In this document: in pieces, positions 47,641 through 59,454 of the stretch
Numbering within the stretch: the first letter of the stretch is position 1
Layout of the letters: every line of letters begins with the position of its first letter
DNA from: Nelumbo lutea
Lineage: Eukaryota; Streptophyta; Magnoliopsida; Proteales; Nelumbonaceae
DNA: 64,000 bases
Reading direction: 5' to 3'
NCBI GenBank assembly: GCA_022828595.1
Contig: JAKGHH010000003.1
Span: 52,999,759 to 53,063,758 of the forward strand
Position numbers and translations under genes: made by a program
Notes under the pieces: generated by a model
What the model saw: only the letters and a program-made list of their open reading frames with translations
Database searches by the model: none
Told to the model about the DNA's origin: nothing

Positions 47641-47798
47641 GAGTAGATTCCATTTTTTGGATGCAGAGAACACCCATTCCTATTAATAGATATATATATA
47701 AGATGGATTGGATCGGAATCGATAGACTATATCCAATCCAATTGGTTAATAAATCTGATAGATTTGAACCTGATAAGAATTTGTGGGATTGCTTTGAT

Positions 47799-48826
47799 TA
47801 AGGGTGTCAATTGACCGGTTTTGGTTTGTATTCAATCCGATTCAAACCTTATTAAATCGGACTTGGACGGTCCATTGTAATTGTTGGACTAGGCCAATCC
47901 AAAATAAATTGGTCCATATTCTTATTGGTTTGAATTAGACTTAAACCAAAATTTCAATAATTTGATCATGAGGCCAAACCCTTGTCCAATTTGAAATCAA
48001 TCAAAACTGAAACCAGCATAAAATCACTTTTATGAAAGTACTTTTACGAAAGCACTTTACAAAAACATTTTTATAAAAGCACTTTCATAAAAGTAGTTTT
48101 ATGAAAAGTATATTTACGAAAGCACTTTTATAAAAATACTTTTACGAAAGAATTTTTACAAAAGTACTTTTATGAAAGCATTTTTATAGAAGTAGTTTTA
48201 TAAAAGCACTTTTACAAAATCACTTTTACAAAAGTCCTTTTATGAAAGCACTTTTACAAAAGTCCTTTTATGAAAGCACTTTTACAAACGTACTTTATGA
48301 AAGCACTTTTATAAAAGTACTTTTACATGAAAGCATTTTTATGGAAGCACTTTTAGAAAATCACTTTTATGAAAGAACTTTTGCGAAAGCACTTCTACAA
48401 AAGTACTTTTATGAAAGCACTTTTATAAAAACAATTCTATGAAAGTACTTTTATAAAAGCACTTTTATAGAAGCTCTTCTATGAAAGTACTTTTATAAAA
48501 GCACTTTTATAGAAGCTCTTCTATGAAAGTACTTTTATAAAATCCTATGGAAGTACTTTTTGAAAAGCACTTTTCCGAAGTACTTTCAATAAAGTGCTTT
48601 TGTAAAAGCACTTTTATGAAAATATTTTTATCAAAGTACTTTTACGAAAGTATTTTTTCAATGCTAAAAGTGCTTTTATATAATTTTTGATATTTCATTC
48701 GATTTGGATTAGATCCAATCCAATCCATTTACATTTTAATGGATTGGATTGGGTCTAGTCCATTTATAAGTGGACTCACATTGGATTGGATCGGGTTGGA
48801 CCAAATCCATCCAATTGACACCTCTA
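47799..48826. mobile_element. hAT element, non-autonomous, perfect 8-bp TSD, with internal minisatellite
   Basis: The direct repeat GCTTTGAT lies exactly outside both ends (47791-47798 and 48827-48834). The ends are inverted: TAAGGGTGTCAATTG left and CAATTGACACCTCTA right. Subterminal sequence is rich in CCAATCCAA/TTGGATTGG words. The centre (48020-48670) is a minisatellite. There is no transposase frame; the open frame at 48242-48442 is a translation of the repeat. Confidence 0.88.
48020..48670. repeat. 15-bp minisatellite (AAAGYACTTTTAYRA)
   Basis: About 40 imperfect units of consensus AAAGCACTTTTATGA / AAAGTACTTTTACGA, with occasional shorter or longer units. AAAGTACTTT is itself palindromic, so the strand can fold on itself. 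Confidence 0.88.
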
Positions 48827-48834
48827 GCTTTGAT

Positions 48835-49310
48835 GATATAATATAATATAATGATATTATTATTATTTATAATATATAATTATATAAATAATATATTGAA
48901 TATATATAAATATATAGTATTTCATATAACAGATCACATCAGGATATATTCAAATTGGATTGATTAATTAAACTAGTCGAACTTTCCGATTTAACCCCAT
49001 TTGTTGGGATCAAGGGAGGTATACAAATTCAGCTCTTAAATCGAATTCTAATTCGAACCAGATCTGATCATACTTATTTGCAACCCTAGGCCAGGCTCAC
49101 CATTCAAATCAAATGTTGACATATGATTTGAGTATGATCCGATTAAAAAGTACCAACATCCAAATTGAATTCGAATGTTGGATGTATGGGAGGTGGATTC
49201 GAATTTGACTCCAACCAAATTTATCAAATTTTGTGCGAGTTTGATGGGCCAACACCTTTGGCTTTGAATTTGAGATTTCTAGATTTTACTTATCCTCTTC
49301 CCCCTTTTGT
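48835..49310. other. Remnants between the hAT and Helitron
   Basis: A TATAATATA-rich stretch (48835-48930) is followed by a GAATTCGAAT-type hAT-like piece that ends TTTGCAACCCTA near 49089. No gene. Confidence 0.35.
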
Positions 49311-49315
49311 TGTAT

Positions 49316-51822
49316 ACTAATAATTAAGCACATGCGTTGCACGTGAAAAATTTTTCTTCTTGAATTTTAAATATTATCATAGTTAAGATAGAAATTGAAA
49401 GTTAAAAAAAGTAACAAAATGATTTATTATTCAATAATGAGATCATGGGTTTCTTTGTAAATCACCGATCCACCATCTAAATAAGAAAATAGCTTTGCTT
49501 TTGGATTAGGTCTAAATTATGGAATATTATAGTCATAGCCGACTGTACATTTATAATTAAGCTACAATTAGTCTATATACCAACAAATCTCTTACAACTA
49601 TCTCTATATTTCAAATTATAAAAACCCTCACCATGTCATTGGAAGCTTATGTGGTTGTTGCCAACATGGGAGTCTTAATCCATGTTGGACACAACAAAAA
49701 GCTTATACTAAAATTGCCCATTAATGTTGGGTGATTGGAAAATAAAAGGGTTTTTATATTTTCTCTCTCTCATACTCTCTCACTCATAGTCATCTTTATT
49801 GACTCAACGACTATGTAATTTGAAAATAAATAAAAATGGTTTTTGGTTTCTATGTTTACATTCTCTATATCGATTTCTCTCTATCTATCATTCTCCCTCA
49901 ATCTCTCTCATTCTCTTTCTTGGTCGATCTCTCATTCTCCCTTAAGTTCTATCGTTCTCCCTCAGTTTTCTTCCGCTCTCTCTCTCTCTCTCTTTTGTTT
50001 TTTTTTTCTTATACACTTATATGGTATTAATTAGATCGTATAAAAGAACATAGGACCAACTTGGTATGGTTCAAAAATTATTACACTGATTTGATAAAAG
50101 TTTATAAGAAGCTCTATGAAATTTACATAAACTGGAGAATGATAGAGATTGAGGAAGAATGAGATATTGACCGAGAGGGAGAGTGCAGGAAAAGACTGAG
50201 AAAGATTGAGGGAGAACAATAGAGAGAGAAACGTTTTGATTTGGCTACAAAAGCTGAGAGAGTGGGAGAGATAGAGGGAGCGGGAGATCGAGAGATGACT
50301 ATAAGAGTGAGAGATAAGGGAGGGATATCGAGAGATAGAGAAACTGTAAACCTATTTTCAGCATAGATTTTTGGTTGTGTCCAACATGGACTAAGAGTCC
50401 CATGTTGGTAACAACCACATAAGCCTCTAATGACATTGTAGGGTTTTTATATTTTGAAATGTAGAGCCGGTTGTTAGATTTTTGTTGGTTTTTGGGCCAA
50501 TCTGCAACCTAATTTTAAATGTACAACTAACTTTTGATTATAATTTTCCCTTTAAATTATATATTTCATTTGCATTATATAAAATATTTTTTACTTATTA
50601 CACTTAATTTTTGTTTGTCTATGGTATCATTTGACTCAAACCACTAACCCACCATCTAAAAAAAAATTGTTTAATTTCTAGATTGACATTAAATTTTGTA
50701 TTACATTTCCATAATTGATAAAATTATTTCTTATGTATAAAACTTATTTTTGTTCAATATAACGAATGCACAATATTAGAGACCTACCCAATATTTTATA
50801 TTTTATAAATATATAATATTAGATATGTGCCCAAAATTTTCTCTATCTTATTTTTTATTTTCGTGATTCCTTACATTTTCTATTATTAAAAATTTTATTA
50901 TTTGACTATGACATCATTTCATTTCTACGTATATTTGAATTTGGCATACCATTTTCATCATTAATAAAAATATTTGTTATATTTCATAGTTATTTATTTT
51001 ATTATTTAATTATGGCATTATTTATTAGTCCATTTGACCCCAAATGGTCGAATTGTTTACACACCACCGGGAGGAAAGAAAATGGTTTTGTTTTAAAATT
51101 ACTTTTCAAAATATTTATTTTTATACTATTAAAATTAATATTGTGGATTTAATTACAAGAATTTAATGGTGAGAAAAATATATCTTAAATATAGTATTTA
51201 ATGAGAGAGAATAGGAAATTATTTTTATTTCCAATTGGTTTTAAATTTTACATTCCATTTCCATCATTAATAAAAACATTTCTTATTTATCATACTTATT
51301 ATTGTTTAATATGTATGTTAAAAATGTTCTTATTTATTTTATTTTAATTTTTTTTAATTTTTTTTAATTTTATCTATTTTTTAATTTTATTATTTACTCA
51401 TGGCAACATGGATTAACCCATTTGACCCAAAATGATTTAATTTTTTTACCACCACTTAGATGAAAAAACTATTTTTGCTAAGTAGATTTTAAAAGTATAA
51501 GTTTTTATGTTATTGGAATTATTGTTTTATTAAGTGTGGATTTAATTAATAAAACTTAACGATTAGAAGAAACAGAATTAACTTAAATATAGGATTCAAT
51601 GAACATGAATGCACGTTAATAACTTAAATGTTGGATTTAATGAGAGAGAATTGAATGCATTGAATATTTTTAAATGACCTCTTTTCAAATCAATTAATAT
51701 CAAGAACCGATTACCCTATTTGCCCTTATTTTTATCAATAAATATAAATATAGAGCGGTACATTTTGTCCTTAGAAAATTTCAGAAGTATTCTTGAAGCC
51801 ATTCATGCTTTTTAAAGTAGTA
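49316..51822 (-). mobile_element. Non-autonomous Helitron, unit A, minus strand
   Basis: Read on the minus strand, the 3' end has a short hairpin CACGTGC-AAC-GCATGTG followed by CTTAATTATTAG and then T, i.e. the CTRR end with one change. The 5' side begins ACTACTTTAAAAAGCATG, lacking the first TCT of the intact unit B start. It is homologous over its whole length to unit B, with which it lies head-to-tail. No Rep/helicase frame. A MULE is inserted at 49520-50550. Confidence 0.72.
49520..50550. mobile_element. MULE with about 170-bp TIRs, copy A, 9-bp TSD
   Basis: The target duplication TCTAAATTA / TTTAAATTA lies at 49511-49519 and 50551-50559 (one mismatch). Ends are inverted (GGAATATTATAGTCA and its complement). 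The TIRs include ACCCT.A.CATGTCATT and CATGTTGGACACAAC in register. The interior has CT-rich, then GA-rich halves and TATGGTATTAATTAGATCG; the plus and minus frames over it are not genes. Confidence 0.83.
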
Positions 51823-52536
51823 CTAGTAATTGAGCACATGTGTTGCATGTGAGAAAATTTTCATGTTAATTACTTGAATTTTAGATATATCATAGTTAAT
51901 ATAGAAATTGAAAATTAATAAAAGTAACAATATGATTAAGGATAAACTTAAATATTTATTATTCAATTATGACATCATGGGTTTTTTTTTAAGCTTGATT
52001 CACTGACCCACCATCTAGATAAGAAAATAGCTTTGCTTTTGGATTAGTTTTAAATTAGGGAAAATTATAGTCAGAGCCGGTTGTACATTTAAAATTAGGC
52101 TACAAGTTTGTCCATAAACCAAAAAAACTCTGATAACGGACTCTATATTTCAAATTATAAAAACCCTCACCATGTCATCAGAGGCTTATGTGGCTATTGC
52201 CAACATGGGTCTCTTAATCCATGTTGAACACAACAAAAAGCTTATACGGAAATTGCCCTTTAATGTTGGGTGATTGGAAAATAAAAAAAGGGTTTTTAGT
52301 TTTTCTCTTTCCCTCTCTCTCTCTCTCTCACACACACTCTCTCATTCATAGTCATCTTTATTGGCTTAATGACTATGTAATTTAAAAATAAAAAAAATGG
52401 TTTTTGGTTTCTATATTTACGTTCTCTATATCAATTTCTTTCATTCTCTCTCTCTCTACCTATCATTCTCCCTCAATCTCTCTCGTTCTCCTTCTCGGTC
52501 GATCTTTCATTCTCTCTCAATTTCTCTCATGCTCCC

Positions 52537-53283
52537 TAGGGCTGTTCATAAGAAGGCCCAACCCAACCAAACCGACCAATCCAGACTGACCCAACCCGAG
52601 TTGGTCGGGTTTTCATAAGCATCGGTCGGTTTCGGGTTGTACAATTTCATAAACCGATGGTTCGGGTCGGTTTCAGTTTTCTTGTGTGAAAACCGAAACC
52701 GACCCAACCGAAACCGACCCGACCCAAACCGACTTAGTTCCTACTTAATTAAGTTGCCTCTATCCTAATTCCTAATTACAACCTAACCTAGTCTTCTAGT
52801 TCCTATTTAACTAAGTTGTCTCTATCATAGTTTCTATAATCTTTTACACTAAATACGCAACCAATTAGGCAATTACAATTAGAATTAGGTGTCCTTTTTT
52901 ACTTAGATTAGAACTTAGAAAGTTTCTTGAAATATAAAAATTTCAGCCTTCTTTCTATAAAACAGTTTGACTTTCTATTTTCTTGATAAATTTTGTCTTC
53001 TGTTCTAATTCTAACTTTTTAAATATATTTCCATAAAATATCTTTAAAACTTCAGTTTTTAGTTTTTAGTTTTTAGTTTTCAGAATAGATATTTCCTTCT
53101 AGGCTTCTATGTCCTTTTTGTACAGGAGCAAAACCGAAACCGACCCAACCCGACTCAAACTGACTAGGTCAGTTTTGCTTAACACTGGGTCGGTTTTGGT
53201 TTCTATCTCAGGTAACCCGACCAGGTCAGGTCGGTTGGGAAAACCCCAGTAAATTGATCCAACCTGACTCGTGAACAGCCCTA
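52537..53283. mobile_element. hAT element, non-autonomous (TAGGGCTGTTCA ends)
   Basis: Perfect 12-bp inverted ends TAGGGCTGTTCA and TGAACAGCCCTA. Subterminal regions are made of AACCGACC/GGTCGG words. It is absent from the otherwise homologous MULE copy A, which gives the empty site. Flanking 8-mers are diverged. Confidence 0.82.
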
Positions 53284-53533
53284 CCAGTCCCTCTCTCATT
53301 TTTTTTTTAAATTTTCTTACACACTTATATGGTATTAATCAGATCGTATAAAAGAACATGAGACCAAATTGGTATGGTTCAAAAATTATAACATAAATTA
53401 AATAAAAATTCACAAGAAGCTCTTGTCAATGAAATTTACACCAACTGGAGAATGGTAAAGATTGAGGGATAAGGAGATATTGACCAAAAGGGAGAGTGAG
53501 GGAGAAGAACGAGAATGATTGAGGGAGAACAAT

Positions 53534-53535
<2 letters not shown>

Positions 53536-53612
<77 letters not shown>
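53536..53612. repeat. (GA)n microsatellite, about 77 bp
   Basis: An uninterrupted GA run. The equivalent place in MULE copy A (50220 region) has only a few GA units, so it expanded after duplication. Confidence 0.92.
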
Positions 53613-53615
<3 letters not shown>

Positions 53616-55139
53616 TTTAATTTAACTACAGATCGAAGCTAAGAGAGTGGGGGAGACAAAGGGAGTGGGAGATTGAAAGATGACTGTGAGAGTAAGAGAG
53701 AAGGGAGGGAGATCGAGAGACAAAGGGAGTGGGAGAGAAAATTAAAACCTATTTTTGGTATAGGTTTTTTTGTTGTGCCCAACATGGATTAAGCGTCCTA
53801 TGTTGGCAACAACCACATAAGCCTCCAATGGCATGGCGGGGTTTTCATAATTTGAAATGTAGAGCCGGTTGTCATAGTTTTGTTGGTTTCTAAACCAACC
53901 TACAACCTAATTTTAAATGTATAACCAACTTTGACTATAATTTTTCCTTTAAATTATATATTTCATTTACATTATATAAAATATTTCATATTTATCACAT
54001 TTAATTTTTGTTTGCCTATGGTATCATTTGACTCAAATCACTAACCCACCATCTAAAAATAAAAATTGTTCGATTTCTAGGTTAACATTAAATTTTGTAT
54101 TACATTTCCATCATTGATAAAATTATTTCTTATGTATAAAATTTATTTTTGTTCAATATAATGAATGCACAATATTAGAGATGTACCCAATATTTTATTT
54201 TTTATAAATATATCACATTAGATATGTGCCCAGAATTTTCTCTATCTTTTTCTCTTTAGTTTTTGTGATTCTTTGTATTTTCTATTATTACAAATTTTAT
54301 TATTTGACAATGACATCATTTCATTTCTAAGTAGATTTTGAATTTGGCATTTCATTTTTATCATTAATAAAAATACTTCTTATAGTTCATAGTTATTTAT
54401 TTTAATATTTTATTATTTAATTATGACATTATTTATTAATTCATTTGACCCCAAATGGTCGAATAGCTTACTCACCATCGGGAGGGAAGAAAATGGTTTT
54501 GTTTTCAAATATTTATTTTTATATTATTAAAATTATTATTATGGATTTAATTATAAGAATTTAGTGGTGAGAAAAATATATCTTAAATATAAGATTTAAT
54601 TAGAGTGAATAGGAAAAATATATCATACTTATTATTGTTTAATATGTATGTTAAAAATGTTCTTAATTTTTTTTTCATTTTATCTATTTTTAATTTTATT
54701 ATTTAATCATGGCAACATGGATTAACCCATTAACCCAAAATGATTTAATTTCTTACAACCACCTAGATGAAAACACTAATTTTGCTAGGTAGATTTTAAA
54801 AGTATAAGTTTTTATGTTATTGGAATTATTAATTTATTAAGTATGTATTTAATTAATAGAACTTAATGATGAGAAGAAACAAATATGACTTAAATATGAT
54901 TCAATGAATATGAATGCAAGTTAATAACTTAAATGTTGGATTTAATGAGAGAGGATTGAATGCATTGAATATCTTTAAATTACTTCTTTTCAACTCATTT
55001 AATATCAAAAGCTGATTACCCTATTTGCCCTCATTTTTATCAATAAATTTAAATATATATGTGTAAATTTTGTCCTTGGAAAATTCCAAAAATATTGTTG
55101 AGGGCCATTCATGCTTTTTAAAATAGTATAGATATAGAT

Positions 55140-55564
55140 AGATATAATAATCTCCCCCCTCTTTCTCTTTTGGTTAAAAAAAAACTGTCCTTATAGCTTT
55201 TGTCTTTTTTGAATTGTGTCTATCTTTTATCCTATCGTCTCATAGCATATAAAAGAATTTACTCCCACAATGCTTAAGAAAAGACACGGAGTTTAACTTA
55301 TAAAATAACTTGTTATATCCATGGGTAATGATCCATTGGAGGAAAATGTATTATACATTGTATTCACATGCTCGTGGGGTTGGGGTGTTTTTCATACACG
55401 TGTGCCTTGAGCCAAGCTGGTCTGGGTTAAGGTGTAGGTGCGGGTGTGTATGCAAGCCACACTATGTCCTTTTAAGCAAACATTTTTAGGGTCCGTTTGG
55501 TTTGCGAATAGGTGTGTATGCATGCCACACCATGTCCTTTTAAGTGGTTTTGTTTCAAACATTT
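55140..55564. other. Flank with a duplicated PIF end
   Basis: A block from GTGTGTATGCA to TAGGGTCCGTTTGGTTTGC occurs at 55445-55510 and again at 55512-55585, so the left end of the next element has been tandemly copied. No gene. Confidence 0.5.
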
Positions 55565-55567
55565 TTA

Positions 55568-56180
55568 GGGTCCGTTTGGTTTGCAAATAGGATCAGAATC
55601 TATACTGAAAATCCTAGGAATTGGAATCACCCATATTCTTGATGCTTTTTTCGTTCAGTCAAGAAGTGGAACCGAATTCCGATTGTTGTTGTTTGGTTCA
55701 TTTGGAGTTGGAATTATAATTAATTGAAAGTTTTTAATTTTATATTATTTTATTAATACTTTATTAAAATTTTATGAATATATAATTATTATTTTATTAA
55801 TATTTGTTATTATTTTAGTATTATTTAATAAATAATATATTTGGTACTTATTATTAATTTATTAATATTTTACTATAGTACTATTATTTTATTACTATTT
55901 TACTAATATTTTGTTAATAATTCATTATTTTATTATTAGTATATTATTATTATTATTATTATTATCTTATTATTAATTTAATAATATTTTATTAATTTAT
56001 TAATTTCAGGATTTAAGGGTTTTATGTCATGAACTCTTTACGTCTTGACAGAGTTTGGAATGGGAATCCCATTCCCTGGGGGGAATCATAATCCGATTCC
56101 GACCAAACAAATAGTTGAAATTGGAATGGGCTATTCCAATTCCGATTCTAGAAACCTATTCTAGGGAATCATATGGACCC
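55568..56180. mobile_element. PIF/Harbinger-type element, TSD TTA
   Basis: Ends GGGTCCGTTTGGTTTGC and CATATGGACCC with TTA outside both (55565-55567, 56181-56183). GGAATTGGAATC / GATTCCGATTC words lie inside each end. The centre (55730-55990) is a TTATTAT-rich stretch. No transposase. Same end type as 21310-21591. Confidence 0.78.
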
Positions 56181-56249
56181 TTAGTTTAAATGAGTTTAAC
56201 TATTTTTATTGTTTATAATTTATTTAAGTGACACTCTATATTTAGATGT

Positions 56250-56560
56250 TGTGCCTTCTTCATTGTATTTTCGAATAGGTGCCTTGCACACTATTTGAGA
56301 GAGACATCTCTTTGTCGGAGCATTCTTGTGTTCGTTGGGGTGGTTGTAAACTTTCTATAAATAGAAAGTTAGTCAACCTGGTGGTATACACTACTACTGT
56401 ACATGTGTTATTGCAAGTTTGTATTTCTAATTAAGGAGAGTGCATGATTTGGGTATACACTACTATTGATAAGTGAGTGCATGTCTACTGGAAACTTGTG
56501 GGTTATTTTATATTAGAAACCAATTCATAAAGACTTATTGCATGATTTGGGGGCAAATGC
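56250..56560 (+). repeat. Possible LTR upstream of a copia gag fragment
   Basis: TATAAATAG at 56356 with a nearby leader, placed about 340 bp before gag-like codons. Neither end nor a primer-binding site could be set, so this is position-based only. Confidence 0.25.
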
Positions 56561-56699
56561 AATTTTAAAGAACGTGACTAAATTTCACGACTTATCATAT
56601 TTCAGAATATGGTTGCACTTTTTAACTTGCTATTTCACAGTAAAGCGTTAATATTTGCAGTGTTTCGTAGCTTTTATGGGTTTGAATGGAGCAAAATTG

Positions 56700-56975
56700 A
56701 TAAGTTCCATTTCTCCGAGATTGAACCTACTAATGGAATGAATTATGAAACCTTCTATGAAAAAACGGGTACTACTATCAATGGAATGGATTATATATAA
56801 GTGTTGGAGAAAACATATGCTTTTTGCCTTAGAGCAAATAGGGATTGCATTTGCTTTGATTGAACAGAACTTATCAAACTTGGAAGAATCATCCTACAAC
56901 TTTGTTACTGAACATTTGTCGAAGGTTGATCACCTATGCAAGATCCATATCTTGGATTGCTTAATTACCCAATAA
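56700..56975 (+). pseudogene. Ty1/copia gag (UBN2-type) fragment
   Basis: Frames read NGMNYETF, then CWRKHMLFALEQIGIAFALI and HLSKVDHLCKIHILDCLI. These resemble the copia gag pattern NY..W...m.faLg..dl.faL and its following helices. A frame change separates the first part from the rest and a stop ends it at 56975. No LTR, protease or RT follows. Confidence 0.5.
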
Positions 56976-56979
56976 ACTC

Positions 56980-57470
56980 TATAATGTCTACTACTCGTAC
57001 AAATATTCTTATGATTTTTGGAATGCTTTAGATAAGAAGTATTGAAACATTTGTAATTATAGGCACAGCTGAGCATAGGAGCACTATTCATCAATTCATG
57101 GGACAAGTCAGGTTAGGTTCTCTTTGGCATTGTTTTGAACCAAATCCATGCTGAACCCTACCCATTGACAAGCATCTTCACTATATGGCGCCTTGTCCTA
57201 TGGATTTTAACAAGTGATACTAGCAATCTTGAGTTTTTTTTTTTTTTTTTTTTTTTCAAACTCTAAGGTTGTCTTTAGTTTGAAAAATATATAAAAAATA
57301 AAAAATATAAAGTTGAGGATGACACCTTGTTTTATCAATTTTGGCAAATGATACTAGTAATTTAAATCCTTTTTTAACTGTAAGGCTGTGTTTGGTTTGA
57401 AAGAAAATAAGAGAAAAACCAGAAAGTTGAGAGAAAGTTCTTAAGGTTAATTAGTTTGTTTGCAGTGTGA
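56980..57470. other. Intergenic, with a poly-T tract and a MITE end
   Basis: A poly-T run lies at 57233-57256. AAGGCTGTGTTTGGTTTGAAAG at 57384 is a lone left end of the Tourist-like family seen at 18.8 and 24.6 kb. No gene. Confidence 0.4.
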
Positions 57471-57474
57471 ACTT

Positions 57475-57905
57475 CATTTGCACTAATATAAATGCATGGT
57501 AGTGCAAATAGGCTATGTATTGTAAACTTTGGTTTATTTTTGCTGCAAATTAGACTTTGTCTTGTGTGTCTGTGAGAAGTAAAATGAAGTAGTCTCCATT
57601 TTATATGAAAGAAAACGGAGGTATACGAAGGGTATTTGTTTGGGAGTGAGGTAATAATAGCAAGATTATATGATCGCCCCCACTTTAAACGAAAGAGAAT
57701 TGAGAGGAGAAAGGTGGAGCAAATTTTGCATCAGTTTTTAGGATGCAAAATTTGCATTTCTAATGAATGCAAATGGTACAAAAATACAATTTTGTACCAG
57801 ATAGGGTTTTGGAGTGCAAATCATGGTTATAAGCAAATGAATGCAAAACTTGACTGGATGCAAAATTTGTATTCAGTTCAGATTTGCACTCCAAACAAAT
57901 TCAAA
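57475..57905. repeat. Dispersed repeat, copy 2 (TTTGCACT...CAAA family)
   Basis: Same ordered words as 20630-21040 (tgcatggtagtgcaaat, tgcaaattagactttg, gatgcaaaatttgcatt, agatttgcactccaaac). The open frames across 57636-58084 lie on this repeat. Confidence 0.55.
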
Positions 57906-58089
57906 GACTCCATGGACAGTTTGGATCAACCCTATTTTTTCTTCCACCTAAGTGCAATTGTATGAGAGGGGAATTCATCTATCACGAACAAGACCTTGTT
58001 GAATTATCAAAAGCCCCAGGGTTTCAAAAGTTTACCCAATCAACAATAACTGCCGTTGTCTATCCACCACCAGTATATCCATAGAATGC

Positions 58090-58535
58090 CATGTGGCGAC
58101 CGTTAAGAATTTAAAACGAGGGAACCGTTAAATTCAAAAGGATTATGGCCTTGTTGGTCTTCTTCCCTTTGCGTCGTCTGCCAAAGCTGTAAGAATTCCT
58201 CTTCCAATCCCGATCTTCTCAGTAAACTTGTTTTTTTTTTTTTTTGTCTTTTAGACATTGTTATTTCGTTGTCGGTGTCTGTAATTCGTTACTTGTATCT
58301 ATTTGCTCATTCATCCTTTTATTCACACTAGATTATCTAGTTGTTGCAAGGAATTTGAATCGAATATGCCCTTACTTTATTAAACAAAGTTCAGATATAT
58401 TGCCATTTTGATCATGCGTAATGGTGAAGCAGGGATTATGAAAGCGGCCGCTGCCCATTAAACTGAACGAAACGACATCAACAAAAAAAAAGAAAAAAGA
58501 GGACTAAAAGATTTTAAGACCTGAAAGTTTCACCA
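58090..58535 (+). promoter_or_regulatory. Upstream region and possible 5' non-coding exon of the RPL18a-like gene
   Basis: A possible 5' UTR exon ends at 58188 before GTAAGA. It contains a short upstream frame from the ATG at 58145, which if spliced to 58950 would stop within a few codons (uORF). A poly-T run is at 58231-58245. Without transcript data the start site is open. Confidence 0.35.
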
Positions 58536-59454
58536 ATGGAGGAAGGTAGTAATTAATAATGGTTGTTATATATATTAGTTCTTCAAGTTCTTGGCCCATC
58601 TGTGTCAATTACTAAGGAGATGGTAGGTTAATTGCATATTTTCAAGGGAGTTTAGTAATGCAAGAGAACCATCCATGCACTGATACCCAAAAACGAAATT
58701 AAAACTCAGTTTTGGTCGGGTGTTTTGATTTCGTCGTCAGTCTCAGTCGAGTTTCCTCCATGTCCATCTACTTCTTAGTCTTGATTTACAGATAATTCGT
58801 CCCTCTGTGATACTCAGAGACTTAACAGATCTCAACATGGATGGACATTCTCTTGGTTCTTCCAATTTTTACTTTTTGATATTAATTACAATACAGATCG
58901 ATCGAGGGCATCAATTAATGTTTTAATTCTTTTCTGTCTGTGGTTGCAGGTGGGCATGAACACAGAATGGTGGTGGTGCAACACCAACCATTTGAAGGCA
59001 AGCGGTCGCTACTGGAATCCGGAAGAGGAGACCACCCTGGTGGACTCTACGACGAGCCTCTTTCATGCTTTGGCTGTGGGTTTGGATGGTTCTTGTGAGT
59101 TGTGAATAACCCAGATCCCTTTTCCTTCCATAATCTTTGCAATGGTATTCAGGTCTATGGTTGTAATTAAGTTTTGATCAATCTTGTTTTCCAGCTTTCT
59201 GTTGGGGTTTGTCTTTCCGCTGCTTTGGTACTGTGCTACAGTTCTTTACTTTGGGAGTTGCCTCAAAGACCCAAGAGAGCGAGCTGGCCTTGCAGCATCT
59301 GCAATTGCTGTAAGAAGAGGAAATGAAATGAAACAGTTCTTCTGCTCTAATGATATTGGGTTTGGTGATACTGTTTTCTTATTCAAATGCCTTTTTGCAG
59401 GCTTTGATATGTTCAGTCGTTCTCTTGATTTTGCTGCTTGCCATGCTCTGTTAG
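58536..59454 (+). CDS. 60S ribosomal protein L18a-like (RPL18ae family) membrane protein
   Basis: Four exons join in phase: 58536-58545, 58950-59094, 59195-59309, 59401-59454 (324 nt, 107 residues plus TAG). Donors are GTAGTA, GTGAGT and GTAAGA; acceptors GTTGCAG, TTCCAG and TTGCAG. The protein starts MEEGGHEHRMVVVQHQPFEG, then GGLYDEPLSCFGCGFGWFF, a hydrophobic span LLGFVFPLLWYCATVLYF, a basic loop CLKDPRERAGLAASAIA and a second hydrophobic span to LLILLLAMLC. The CxGxGxGW signature before two membrane segments marks the family; despite its name it is a small membrane protein, not a proven ribosomal subunit, and its function is poorly known. The 10-nt first exon is the weakest part: an alternative is a 98-residue protein starting at the in-frame ATG at 58967 with a 5' UTR exon upstream. 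Confidence 0.85.

Larger units (their letters stand above)
52058..53947. mobile_element. MULE copy B, perfect 9-bp TSD, with nested hAT
   Basis: TTTAAATTA flanks both ends (52049-52057 and 53948-53956). TIRs match copy A: GGGAAAATTATAGTCAGAGC at the left and the inverted counterpart at 53780-53947. It is longer than copy A because of the hAT at 52537-53283 and an expanded GA tract. Confidence 0.87.
51823..55135 (-). mobile_element. Non-autonomous Helitron, unit B, minus strand
   Basis: On the minus strand the 5' end is TCTATACTATTTTAAAAAGC preceded by A, and the 3' end is hairpin CACATGC-AAC-ACATGTG, then CTCAATTACTAG and T. That is the full Helitron signature (A|TC...hairpin...CTAG|T). Its 3' end directly abuts the start of unit A. 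No Rep/helicase is encoded. It holds the second MULE copy. Confidence 0.78.

Noticed and set aside
48242..48442. 66-codon frame with a repeating YESTF-like pattern
   Set aside because: Direct translation of the 15-bp minisatellite.
47799..48826. CRISPR array suggested by regular short repeats
   Set aside because: Repeats are 15 bp with no unique spacers, in a plant nuclear context and within an hAT element.
49836..50219. Ser/Leu-rich frames in the MULE interior
   Set aside because: Products of CT/GA-rich low-complexity DNA; the homologous frame in copy B (52397-52618) is broken by the hAT insertion.
57636..58084. 109- and 66-codon frames before the RPL18a-like gene
   Set aside because: They overlap the dispersed repeat at 57475-57905, have no motif and cannot be joined in phase to the downstream exons.
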